A stretch of 7,318 bases of DNA from Paludibacteraceae bacterium (GCA_904502115.1 CAJGDW010000080.1:1-7318); one strand, 5' to 3'. Counted from the stretch's first letter, positions 1 to 7,190 are shown. Numbers and translations are program-made. The notes: generated from the sequence alone by a model not told the origin.

Positions 1-19
1 TAGGTTACCACCCATTATT

Positions 20-1675
20 ATGAAAAAAATTATCACTACCCTCCTATTAATATCCTGCGCTTTATTGTCGTATGGAAAACAAAAAGAAAAAATTGACAAC
101 CATTACTTTTCGGTAGCCGAAAACCTCGCTATTTTTAATTCGTTATTCAAACAACTCAACGTACACTACGTAGACTCCATTCCTGTAACCGAAATCATGC
201 AAAAAGGCATTGATGGTATGCTGAATGCCCTCGATCCTTATACCACGTACATTCCCACAGACGACGAGGAAAACTTTAACCTAATGACCAAAGGCGAATA
301 CGCTGGTGTTGGAACCGTTATTACCAAACGTGGCAAATACATTTATGCCAACGAAGTATACAAAGATATGCCCGCCGACAAAGCCGGCATTAAAAATGGT
401 TATGTACTTACCAAAGTAGACAACACATCGCTTTTAGACGTTAGCACCTCTAAAGCCAGCGAACTGTTACGCGGCACCCCTGGCACCAAACTTACCCTTA
501 CCTACCAAGAAGACACCCTATCGGCTCCTAAAACCGTAGAAATTGTACGTGAACACATTTATTTAAACCCCATTTACTACTACGGCATGCTAACCGATAG
601 CATCGGATACATTAAGCTTAGTAATTTTACCCAAAACTGCTCCGAAGAAACCAAAAAAGCTTTGCTCGATTTGCGTCAACAAGGCATGCAACAACTCATC
701 TTAGACCTTCGCAGCAACCCGGGTGGTTACCTAACCGATGCTGTTGACATTTGCAATTTCTTCTTACCTAAGAACCAAATCATTGTTACCACCAAAGGAA
801 AGAACAACGAGGTATTGAGCGTGTATAAAACTGCCAAAGAACCCATTGCACCCACGTTACCCCTTATTGTTTTGGTAAACGAAGGAAGTGCATCGGCTTC
901 CGAAATTGTATCGGGTGCCTTGCAAGACACCGACCGAGCCGTTATTATGGGCGAACGCACCTACGGCAAAGGATTGGTACAAAGTACATTCCCCGTAGCC
1001 TTTGATGGTCAGGTAAAAGTGACCATCGCCAAATATTACATTCCTAGTGGCCGATGCATTCAGGCCATTAAATACAGTCCAAACCCCAATGAATCGCCCA
1101 GCTATATTCCCGATAGCTTAACCACTGAGTTTACTACCAGCAACGGTCGTATTGTACGCGACGGACGCGGCATATCGCCCGATATTGAGGCTCAAAATGA
1201 CTCTATAAAAGGCCTGATGCACCATTTAATGCAAGAGTACAAAATATTCGACTTTGCCAATAATTACGTAAAAAGAAACCCCCATCCCGTAGCATTAGAA
1301 GACCTTGCGCTAACCGATGCCGATTTTGAGGCCTTTAAACAAGAAGTGTTGAACAGCGACTTTAAATTCAACTCTTACTCGATAGAGATGCTAAACCGAA
1401 TGATAGAAGTAGCCAAGCTAGAAGAATGTTACGACAGCAACAAAGCGATTATCGATTCGTTGCAAAGTAACCTATCTAAACGCGATGCATCGGCATTTGA
1501 CAACGTCAAAAATCAAATTATGCAATGCCTAACAGTAGAAATCGCCAAAAATTACTACTATCAATGGGGCGAAATGTACCACATTGTAAGATACGATAAG
1601 GTAATAGACAAAGCCATCCAATTGTTTGCAGACCCTAAACGCTATGAAAGCATCCTTGCCAAACCCCAAAAATAG
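20..1675 (+). CDS. Secreted S41-family C-terminal processing protease (CtpA/Prc-like)
   Basis: Serine endopeptidase of the tail-specific protease family, expected to act in the periplasm on protein C-termini. Seen: an N-terminal signal (KK then a hydrophobic stretch, residues 2-16) with a plausible signal peptidase I site after SYG (17-19). A PDZ domain spans about 92-172 (starting GEYAGVG) and the S41 catalytic domain about 190-350. It carries LDLRSNPGG (228-236), catalytic Ser292 within GSASASE, and Lys317 within YGKG, followed by Gln321. The Ser-to-Lys spacing of 25 matches the known S41 dyad. GRGISPDIE closes the core near 385-390, and a charged, probably helical C-terminal region runs to 551. 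This length is usual for Bacteroidota members. The ATG start gives a full signal peptide, and only 19 nt precede it, so its promoter is not visible. Its 3' end overlaps the next gene by 32 nt, suggesting an operon. The natural substrate cannot be read from the sequence. Confidence 0.95.
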   Translation: MKKIITTLLLISCALLSYGKQKEKIDNHYFSVAENLAIFNSLFKQLNVHYVDSIPVTEIMQKGIDGMLNALDPYTTYIPTDDEENFNLMTKGEYAGVGTVITKRGKYIYANEVYKDMPADKAGIKNGYVLTKVDNTSLLDVSTSKASELLRGTPGTKLTLTYQEDTLSAPKTVEIVREHIYLNPIYYYGMLTDSIGYIKLSNFTQNCSEETKKALLDLRQQGMQQLILDLRSNPGGYLTDAVDICNFFLPKNQIIVTTKGKNNEVLSVYKTAKEPIAPTLPLIVLVNEGSASASEIVSGALQDTDRAVIMGERTYGKGLVQSTFPVAFDGQVKVTIAKYYIPSGRCIQAIKYSPNPNESPSYIPDSLTTEFTTSNGRIVRDGRGISPDIEAQNDSIKGLMHHLMQEYKIFDFANNYVKRNPHPVALEDLALTDADFEAFKQEVLNSDFKFNSYSIEMLNRMIEVAKLEECYDSNKAIIDSLQSNLSKRDASAFDNVKNQIMQCLTVEIAKNYYYQWGEMYHIVRYDKVIDKAIQLFADPKRYESILAKPQK

Positions 1676-3434
1676 CGCATTTTTACCCACTTCGCAAAAA
1701 GAAGTGGCGGCACTGGGTTGGGACAGCATCGATATCATCCTGTTTTCGGGCGATGCCTACGTAGACCATCCTGCCTTTGGTACAGCTATGATTGCACGTG
1801 TGTTGCAGGCAGAAGGGTTTAAAGTGGCGGTTGTACCCCAACCCAACTGGCGCGACGACTTGCGCGACTTTAAGAAGTTAGGCAAACCCAACCTGTTTTT
1901 TGCCGTAACAGCCGGTGTTATGGACTCGATGGTTAACCATTATACCGCCGGCAAACGTCTACGCTCTAACGATGCCTATACCCCCGAAGGCAAAGCAGGT
2001 TACCGTCCCGACAGAGCAACTACCGTTTACAGCAAGATTCTAAAACAACTATACCCCGATGTTCCATTGGTAATTGGTGGCATCGAGGCATCGCAACGCA
2101 GGCTTACCCATTACGATTACTGGGACGATGCGTTGCACCCCAGTATTTTAATCGATACGCAAGCCGATTTTTTAACCTACGGCATGGCCGAAAGAGCCAT
2201 AGTAGACCTAGCAAAAGGATTGCAAGCCCAACAAAGCAAAGAGCAATTACAAAGCATTCCGCAAATTGCTTTTGTTACCGATCAAACCAACACCCCTGTT
2301 GATATTGAATTGGCATCGCACGAAGCCTGCTTGGCATCGAAAAAAACACAAGCGCAAAATTTTAAACTATTCGAAGAAGAATCGAACCGATATGCATCCA
2401 ATAATCGCCTAGGGCAAGTGGTAGGCAAACAAAAAGTCATTATCAATCCGCCCTATCCCATTATCAGCACCGAACAATTGGATGCGCTTTACGATTTGCC
2501 TTATACCCGCAAACCCCATCCACGCTACAAAGGAAAAACCATTCCTGCGTACGAGATGATTAAATATTCTATTACCCTACACCGTGGTTGTTTTGGTGGT
2601 TGCTCGTTTTGTACCATTTCGGCACACCAAGGAAAATTCATTGCATCGCGTTCGGAGGCATCTATTTTACGCGAGGTGGAACTCATTAGCCAAGACGACC
2701 AATTCAAAGGCTATATTAGCGATTTAGGCGGTCCCTCTGCCAATATGTATCGCTTGCAAGGCAAAGACCTTACGCTTTGCCAAAAATGCAAAAAGCCCGC
2801 TTGTTTGCACCCTGGCATTTGCAAAAACTTGGACACCAACCACACTCCGCTCATTGCCTTGTACCGCAAAGTACGCGCCTTGCCTGGTATTAAAAAAGCC
2901 ACCATTGGCAGCGGTATCCGTTACGATTTGGCTACCCCCGAATACCTAAAAGAGGTCATTCAGCACCACGTATCGGGCCGATTGAAAGTAGCCCCCGAAC
3001 ATACCAACAGCGAGGTACTGAACCTGATGCGCAAACCATCGTTCGATCAATTTATCGCCTTTGAGCAAACTTTTAGAAAATACAACCAAGAGGCAGGGTT
3101 GAACCAACAGCTAATACCCTATTTTATATCGAGTCACCCCGGTTGTACGGCGCTACACATGGCCGATTTGGCCATTACCACCAAAAAAATGCGCTTTCAA
3201 TTGGAGCAGGTACAAGATTTTACCCCTACTCCTATGACCTTATCGACCGAAATGTATTATACCGGGTATCATCCTTATACCTTGCAAAAAATAACCACAG
3301 CCAAAACCTTGAATCAGAAAAACGAACAACGCAATTTCTTTTTCTGGTACAAGGCAGAAACCAAACAAGCCATTGTTCGTTATTTGAAACAAATTGGTCG
3401 TCCCGATTTAATTACTAAAATTTACCCCCGATGA
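1644..3434 (+). CDS. ygiQ: YgiQ family radical SAM protein
   Basis: Cytosolic iron-sulfur enzyme of the YgiQ (UPF0313) family; to my knowledge its reaction is not established. Numbered from the ATG at 1644 (596 aa). The N-terminal YgiQ domain has LGWDSIDIIL, GDAYVDHPAFG, GKPNLFF and GGIEAS. The radical SAM motif CxxxCxxC is at Cys316, Cys320 and Cys323 (GCFGGCSFC) and would bind a 4Fe-4S cluster and AdoMet. A second cysteine group, Cys379, Cys382, Cys387 and Cys393, follows YISDLGGPSANMY. The C-terminal half has GSGIRYDLA, GRLKVAPEHT, YFISSHPGCT and VQDFTPTPMTLS, as in the family. It lacks the long basic tail of E. coli YgiQ (about 740 aa). The ATG at 1644 is chosen because the conserved FLPTSQKEV begins at residue 13; a TTG at 1626 is possible but unneeded. 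It overlaps the protease gene by 32 nt and shares ATGA with the gene downstream. Confidence 0.94.
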   Translation: MKASLPNPKNSAFLPTSQKEVAALGWDSIDIILFSGDAYVDHPAFGTAMIARVLQAEGFKVAVVPQPNWRDDLRDFKKLGKPNLFFAVTAGVMDSMVNHYTAGKRLRSNDAYTPEGKAGYRPDRATTVYSKILKQLYPDVPLVIGGIEASQRRLTHYDYWDDALHPSILIDTQADFLTYGMAERAIVDLAKGLQAQQSKEQLQSIPQIAFVTDQTNTPVDIELASHEACLASKKTQAQNFKLFEEESNRYASNNRLGQVVGKQKVIINPPYPIISTEQLDALYDLPYTRKPHPRYKGKTIPAYEMIKYSITLHRGCFGGCSFCTISAHQGKFIASRSEASILREVELISQDDQFKGYISDLGGPSANMYRLQGKDLTLCQKCKKPACLHPGICKNLDTNHTPLIALYRKVRALPGIKKATIGSGIRYDLATPEYLKEVIQHHVSGRLKVAPEHTNSEVLNLMRKPSFDQFIAFEQTFRKYNQEAGLNQQLIPYFISSHPGCTALHMADLAITTKKMRFQLEQVQDFTPTPMTLSTEMYYTGYHPYTLQKITTAKTLNQKNEQRNFFFWYKAETKQAIVRYLKQIGRPDLITKIYPR

Positions 3435-4219
3435 AATTACGCGCTTACTGGATACTTGCTTGTATGCTGTTTGCTACCGTGTTGCAAGCCGCTCAAAAAG
3501 ACATTGCCCCTTTGTTGGAGCAATTGCAATTGCCCATGGCCGATAGTCTTAAACACCAAGTAAGCGAACAAATAGAGCAAAAACTGGTGACTTATTTTTC
3601 TACCAAAGATGGTTTGAAGGCGCGCATCGATTCCTTGTCTTATATAGGAGGTGTGGCCGATGCCGACAGTACCCTACGCATTGTCACCTGGAACTACGGT
3701 TTAAGCGACGGAACCTATGGTTTTCATGCTATTTTTATCAAGAAAAACGGCAAACAAGCTCCCCTAGTGCATGCTTTTTCTACTACTCAAAGCACCTTGC
3801 CCGAGATCAACAAAAAATACACCGCTAAAAATTGGTACGGCGCTTTGTATTATCGCATCGTATACCATAAAAAACAATACTATTTATTGGGATACAATGT
3901 TTACCAACCCTCTACCCGTGTAAAACTCATCGATGTACTTACCTATACCAACAATCGGCCTGTATTGGGTAGCAAAAATTTTCAAGTAAAAAACAAAGTA
4001 CAAGGACGCATGGTGTTTGAATACAGCAGCCGTGCGCAAATGCTACTGCAATACGACGATGCGCAAAAAGGCTTCGTCTTTGACCATTTATCGCCCGAAG
4101 AACCCTCTATGGAAGGTATTCGTGCTTGCTACGGCCCCGATTTCTCTTACGATGGCCTTTTTTACCGCAAAAAGAAATGGACCTTGCAAGAAGACTTGGA
4201 CGTTAAGAATGTTGATTAA
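3431..4219 (+). CDS. Small exported protein of unknown function
   Basis: I do not recognise a named family with a known role; similar exported hypothetical proteins occur in Bacteroidota, from memory. Seen: 262 residues with a signal peptide (MKLR, then a hydrophobic segment to about residue 18) and a likely signal peptidase I cleavage after Ala20 (LQA). The mature protein starts with a predicted helical stretch (about 22-70), then an aromatic-rich, apparently beta-rich body. Conspicuous short motifs are WNYGLSDGTYGFHA (from Trp87), WYGALYYRI, VFDHLSP (216-222) and YGPDFSYDG (234-242). No transmembrane segment follows the signal, and no catalytic motif is evident. The start codon overlaps the ygiQ stop as ATGA, so translation is probably coupled and it belongs to the same transcript. 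Whether it works with YgiQ or with the processing protease is unknown; as an exported protein it could meet the protease in the periplasm. Confidence 0.85.
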   Translation: MKLRAYWILACMLFATVLQAAQKDIAPLLEQLQLPMADSLKHQVSEQIEQKLVTYFSTKDGLKARIDSLSYIGGVADADSTLRIVTWNYGLSDGTYGFHAIFIKKNGKQAPLVHAFSTTQSTLPEINKKYTAKNWYGALYYRIVYHKKQYYLLGYNVYQPSTRVKLIDVLTYTNNRPVLGSKNFQVKNKVQGRMVFEYSSRAQMLLQYDDAQKGFVFDHLSPEEPSMEGIRACYGPDFSYDGLFYRKKKWTLQEDLDVKNVD

Positions 4220-4243
4220 TTTTGACATTCGTTATTTATCCTG

Positions 4244-4275
4244 CATTTTTTTGTATCGTTTGCGTATAAAAAATG
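4244..4275. repeat. AT-rich inverted repeat in the intergenic gap
   Basis: Perfect 8-nt arms CATTTTTT (4244-4251) and AAAAAATG (4268-4275) enclose 16 nt, which can partly pair around a TTTG loop (4259-4262). It lies 24 nt after the stop of the exported-protein gene and is followed by a U-rich stretch (TTATTTTCTC). It could end transcription of the upstream cluster, but the stem is nearly all A-T and has no clean U tract, so this is a weak call. It may only reflect base composition. Confidence 0.25.
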
Positions 4276-4318
4276 TTATTTTCTCTTGTATTTCAGCACA
4301 ATGGTATTGATATTTTCT

Positions 4319-4326
4319 TATTTTTG
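4319..4326 (+). promoter_or_regulatory. Candidate Bacteroidota -7 promoter element for the glucanotransferase gene
   Basis: TATTTTTG matches the Bacteroidota primary-sigma -7 consensus TAnnTTTG exactly. It lies 31 nt before the ATG at 4358, implying a short 5' leader of roughly 25 nt that is A-rich (AAATATT just before the start) and has no Shine-Dalgarno. No good -33 TTG sits at the usual spacing: the nearest TTG triplets are at 4286 (too far) and 4307 (too close). In sequence this AT-rich a chance match is possible. Confidence 0.4.
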
Positions 4327-4357
4327 TTAGCAGAAAAATCACGCTAATCAAAATATT

Positions 4358-7063
4358 ATGACAATTGTATTCAGTATCAATTACCATACCAACTGGGGAC
4401 AACGCCTTTTGGTATGCGGATCACTTCCTGAGTTAGGCAAAAACGTGCCAACCAAAGCTGTTCCTATGGAATACGTTTCTAACGGAGAGTGGAAACTAGT
4501 AGTAAACGTAAAAAAAGCGGCATCGTTTAGTTACAAATACCTTATTTTTAACGAAGGTACCAAAACCTATACCGAAGAGTACATGCCTGCACGTACCGCC
4601 GTATTAGCAGAAGGTTCTAATTCTTGCTATTTAGACGATACTTGGCGCAGCAACGGTATTGACAAAACCTTTTACTCGGCAGCCTTTACAGAAGGTTTGA
4701 TTGCTAGAACCAGCAAGCCCAGAAAAATGGAACCTCTTACCGCTCCTACCACCTTATTGTTTAGCATTTCATCTCCTCGTGTAGCCGATGGTTATCAACT
4801 AGCCATTATTGGTAGCAACAAAGTATTGGGCAATTGGGATCCTAAAAAGGCATTGGTAATGTCTGACGAACAATTCCCCTTGTGGCAAGCTGCTATTGAT
4901 GCAACCGAACTTACTGGTATTATTGAATACAAATACGTTATATACGATACAAAAACCAAAAACGTAGTTTCTTGGGAAGAAGGCGCTAACCGCGTTATCG
5001 ATGCAAGCCAAATTAAAGGCGGCACCACCTACAACCGTAACGACGAAGTGTTCCGCTATGGTTTGGCACCTTGGAAATGCACCGGTGTAGCTATTCCTGT
5101 TTTCTCACTACGCACCGGCGGTAGCTTTGGTATCGGTGAATATGCCGATTTGCGCATGATGTCTGATTGGGCAAAAGTAACAGGTCAAAAAATCATTCAA
5201 ACCTTGCCTATTACCGACACCACTCGTTTCCGTACCAATGCCGACTCGTATCCTTACAGCAGCATTACCGTAATGGGATTGCACCCCATTTACATCAATA
5301 TTTTTGAAATGGGTATCTTAAAAGATGCTCAAAAAATGGAATATTTCTACGGTTTGCAAAAACAATTCAACCAATCGCCCACCGTTATGTACCAAGAAGT
5401 GGGTGCGGCTAAATGGGAATATTTCCGCTTGATTTTTGCGCAAGAAGGCAAAAAAGTAATGGCATCGGCCGCTTACAAAAAATTTGTCAAAGAAAATGCG
5501 GAATGGTTGTATCCATACGCTGCATTCTGCTACTTGCGCGATGCTAACAACAATTGCAACTTCCGTACATGGGGCAAATATGCTATGTACAACGAACAAC
5601 AAATTATGGAGTTGTTCACCAACGAAGAAAGCAAATTCGAAGCCAACCTACACATTTACCTACAATACAACGCTCACATTCAACTATTGGCATCAGTTAA
5701 GTATGCCAAAGGCAATGGTGTGGTACTAAAAGGCGATATTCCAATTGGTATCAGCCCCGAGAGCGTTGAAGCTTGGATGGAACCTGAATTGTTCAACTTG
5801 GACAGCCAAGCTGGTGCTCCACCCGATCCATTCTCTAAAACTGGTCAAAACTGGGGATTCCCTACTTATAACTGGGAAGCGATGGAACGCGATGGTTATG
5901 CTTGGTGGAAAAAACGTTTCCAAAAAATGGCTACTTACTTCCAAGTATATCGTATCGACCACGTGCTAGGTTTCTTCCGTATCTGGCGCATGTCATCGGG
6001 CGATGTACAAGGTTTGTTGGGTTACTTTGACCCTGCTCTACCAATGCACCCAGACGAAATGCGCAACAACTTTGGCGTATGGTTTGACTACGATCGTATG
6101 GTTAAACCTTATATTCGCGAACACGTTGTAGACGAAAAATTTGGCGACATTGCCGGTAAAATCAAAAACAATTTCTTGGATTTGGTATCGCCAGGCAACT
6201 ATTCATTCAAAGAAGACTTTAATACCCAACGCAAAATTGAAGCCTTTGCTTACGAACATCCCGAAATTTTGGACGTAAACGGATGGATTTACAACGAATT
6301 GTTGGCTTTGCACGGCGAAGTATTGTTTATCGAAGACAAAAAGAAACCTGGCCATTTCCACCCACGTATTACCTTGCAAGAAACCCTATCGTACCGCGAT
6401 TTGGACTGGAACGTAAAAGAAGCGCTAAACAACTTGTACAACCACTTCTACTATCATCGCCACAACGAGTTCTGGAAAGAACAAGCCATGAAAAAATTAC
6501 CCGCTTTGTTGCGTGCTACCAATATGTTGGTTTGTGCAGAAGACTTGGGTATGATTCCAGATTGCGTACCAGAAGTAATGAGCCAACTTTACATGTTGAG
6601 TTTGGAAATTGACCGTATGCCAAAAGATCCTACTCAAGAATTTGTAAACATGAGCACCGTGCCTTACCTATCGGTTTGCACTACCTCTACACACGATATG
6701 GCTCCTATTCGTGGCTGGTGGCAAGAAGATAAATTGCTTATCCAACGCTATTACAACTATATTTTGGGCGAATGGGGCGAAGCTAAACAAGATTGCGAAC
6801 CATGGATTTGCGAAAAAATCTTGGCTCGTCACCTATACTCGCCTGCTATGTTGGTTATTTTGCCTTTCCAAGATTGGATGTCAATCGATGGCGACCAACG
6901 TCGTGTTAACGCTGCAGAAGAACGCATTAACATTCCATCGGATCCTCACCATTTCTGGTGCTATCGCATGCACAAAAGTGTAGAAGAATTGCTTCAAATG
7001 GATCAATTAAATGCTCGCATTAAACAATTGGGCATTGATAGCGGACGAAGCTGTGAGATGTAA
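4358..7063 (+). CDS. malQ: 4-alpha-glucanotransferase, CBM20-CBM20-GH77 (DPE2-type MalQ)
   Basis: Amylomaltase: moves glucosyl or maltodextrin units between alpha-1,4-glucans, releasing glucose. It has no signal peptide, so it is expected in the cytoplasm in maltodextrin or glycogen metabolism. Two starch-binding CBM20 modules come first (about 1-100 and 131-232). The second has LGNWD (Trp160), EYKY (Lys192) and WEEGANR (Trp206); the first lacks both tryptophans. GH77 runs from about 240 to 890: FGIGEY (257-262), GDIPIG (459-464), GQNWGFPTYNW (from 496), nucleophile Asp534 in YRIDHVLGFFRIW, acid/base Glu728 in CAEDLG, and stabiliser Asp780 in TSTHDM. Nucleophile and acid/base are 194 residues apart, against about 47 in Thermus amylomaltase. 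A large insertion here, with the paired CBM20s, is the plant DPE2 layout. The 901 aa length is normal for Bacteroidales members. It probably has its own promoter (138-nt gap) and ends at a terminator 4-13 nt after the stop. Confidence 0.95.
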   Translation: MTIVFSINYHTNWGQRLLVCGSLPELGKNVPTKAVPMEYVSNGEWKLVVNVKKAASFSYKYLIFNEGTKTYTEEYMPARTAVLAEGSNSCYLDDTWRSNGIDKTFYSAAFTEGLIARTSKPRKMEPLTAPTTLLFSISSPRVADGYQLAIIGSNKVLGNWDPKKALVMSDEQFPLWQAAIDATELTGIIEYKYVIYDTKTKNVVSWEEGANRVIDASQIKGGTTYNRNDEVFRYGLAPWKCTGVAIPVFSLRTGGSFGIGEYADLRMMSDWAKVTGQKIIQTLPITDTTRFRTNADSYPYSSITVMGLHPIYINIFEMGILKDAQKMEYFYGLQKQFNQSPTVMYQEVGAAKWEYFRLIFAQEGKKVMASAAYKKFVKENAEWLYPYAAFCYLRDANNNCNFRTWGKYAMYNEQQIMELFTNEESKFEANLHIYLQYNAHIQLLASVKYAKGNGVVLKGDIPIGISPESVEAWMEPELFNLDSQAGAPPDPFSKTGQNWGFPTYNWEAMERDGYAWWKKRFQKMATYFQVYRIDHVLGFFRIWRMSSGDVQGLLGYFDPALPMHPDEMRNNFGVWFDYDRMVKPYIREHVVDEKFGDIAGKIKNNFLDLVSPGNYSFKEDFNTQRKIEAFAYEHPEILDVNGWIYNELLALHGEVLFIEDKKKPGHFHPRITLQETLSYRDLDWNVKEALNNLYNHFYYHRHNEFWKEQAMKKLPALLRATNMLVCAEDLGMIPDCVPEVMSQLYMLSLEIDRMPKDPTQEFVNMSTVPYLSVCTTSTHDMAPIRGWWQEDKLLIQRYYNYILGEWGEAKQDCEPWICEKILARHLYSPAMLVILPFQDWMSIDGDQRRVNAAEERINIPSDPHHFWCYRMHKSVEELLQMDQLNARIKQLGIDSGRSCEM

Positions 7064-7066
7064 GTA

Positions 7067-7100
7067 TCAAAAAAAGCGACCCACAAGGTCGCTTTTTTGA
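7067..7100. terminator. Bidirectional intrinsic terminator between malQ and clpB
   Basis: The GC-rich core GCGACC (7076-7081) and GGTCGC (7087-7092) encloses a 5-nt loop, flanked by seven A (7069-7075) and six T (7093-7098). The A and T tracts extend the pairing to 12 bp, and outer TC/GA can pair past one bulged A. Read on plus it follows the malQ stop (7061-7063) closely and ends in U6. Read on minus it ends in U7 and can stop clpB transcripts. The symmetry suits a convergent gene pair. Confidence 0.9.
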
Positions 7101-7108
7101 TGTCATAA

Positions 7109-7160
7109 GTCGAAGGTCGATAGTCGAAAGTCATTTGACCTTCAACTTTGGACTTTCGAC
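7109..7160. repeat. Heptad-repeat imperfect hairpin in the convergent gap
   Basis: The left arm (7109-7132) is built from 7-nt units GTCGAAG, GTCGATA, GTCGAAA and GTC; the right arm (7137-7160) from the inverted units GACCTTC, AACTTTG, GACTTTC and GAC. The arms pair 24 against 24 with 19 Watson-Crick matches and a 4-nt loop ATTT. A fully perfect sub-repeat is GTCGAAAGTC (7123-7132) with GACTTTCGAC (7151-7160). Similar GTCGAAAGTC-like strings occur in intergenic DNA of many Bacteroidota, from memory. No coding potential seen; function unknown. Confidence 0.8.
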
Positions 7161-7190
7161 GGGTTATTAGTTTTTACAAACTAATAACCC
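7161..7190 (-). repeat. Perfect 13-bp hairpin spanning the clpB stop codon
   Basis: The arms GGGTTATTAGTTT (7161-7173) and its exact complement (7178-7190) enclose four bases. In the clpB mRNA (minus strand) the loop reads GUAA, a GNRA-type tetraloop. The hairpin covers the last seven clpB sense codons, the stop and six 3' bases. No U tract follows it, so it is not a standard terminator by itself; it may protect the transcript 3' end from exonucleases or slow ribosomes at the stop. Confidence 0.8.

Noticed and set aside
1626..1643. TTG at 1626 as the ygiQ start
   Set aside because: It adds six residues with no family similarity; ATG at 1644 already includes all conserved sequence and TTG starts are less common.
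3452..3463. Lipobox-like ILAC at residues 8-11 of the exported protein
   Set aside because: The hydrophobic segment continues well past Cys11, leucine at -2 is unusual, and LQA at 18-20 is a good signal peptidase I site.
4222..4227. TTGACA resembling an E. coli -35 box
   Set aside because: No TATAAT-like -10 lies 16-18 nt downstream, and Bacteroidota promoters do not use this motif; it directly follows the stop codon of the exported-protein gene.
4204..4234. Short hairpin GAATGT/ACATTC around the stop of the exported-protein gene as a terminator
   Set aside because: Only 6 bp plus 3 bp across a bulge, a 12-nt loop, AT-rich, and the T run is about 12 nt away instead of adjacent.
4017..4310. 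Plus-strand open frame running from inside the exported-protein gene into the gap
   Set aside because: It is mostly an out-of-frame reading of a well-supported gene; its tail is low-complexity AT-rich sequence with no family features.
5318..5602. Minus-strand open frames inside malQ, here and at 4795-5028 and 5726-5962
   Set aside because: They lie wholly opposite conserved CBM20 and GH77 coding sequence and show no recognisable motifs.
7109..7160. Heptad repeats as a CRISPR fragment or coding repeat
   Set aside because: Units are 7 nt with no spacers, and half are inverted; the region contains no sustained open frame.
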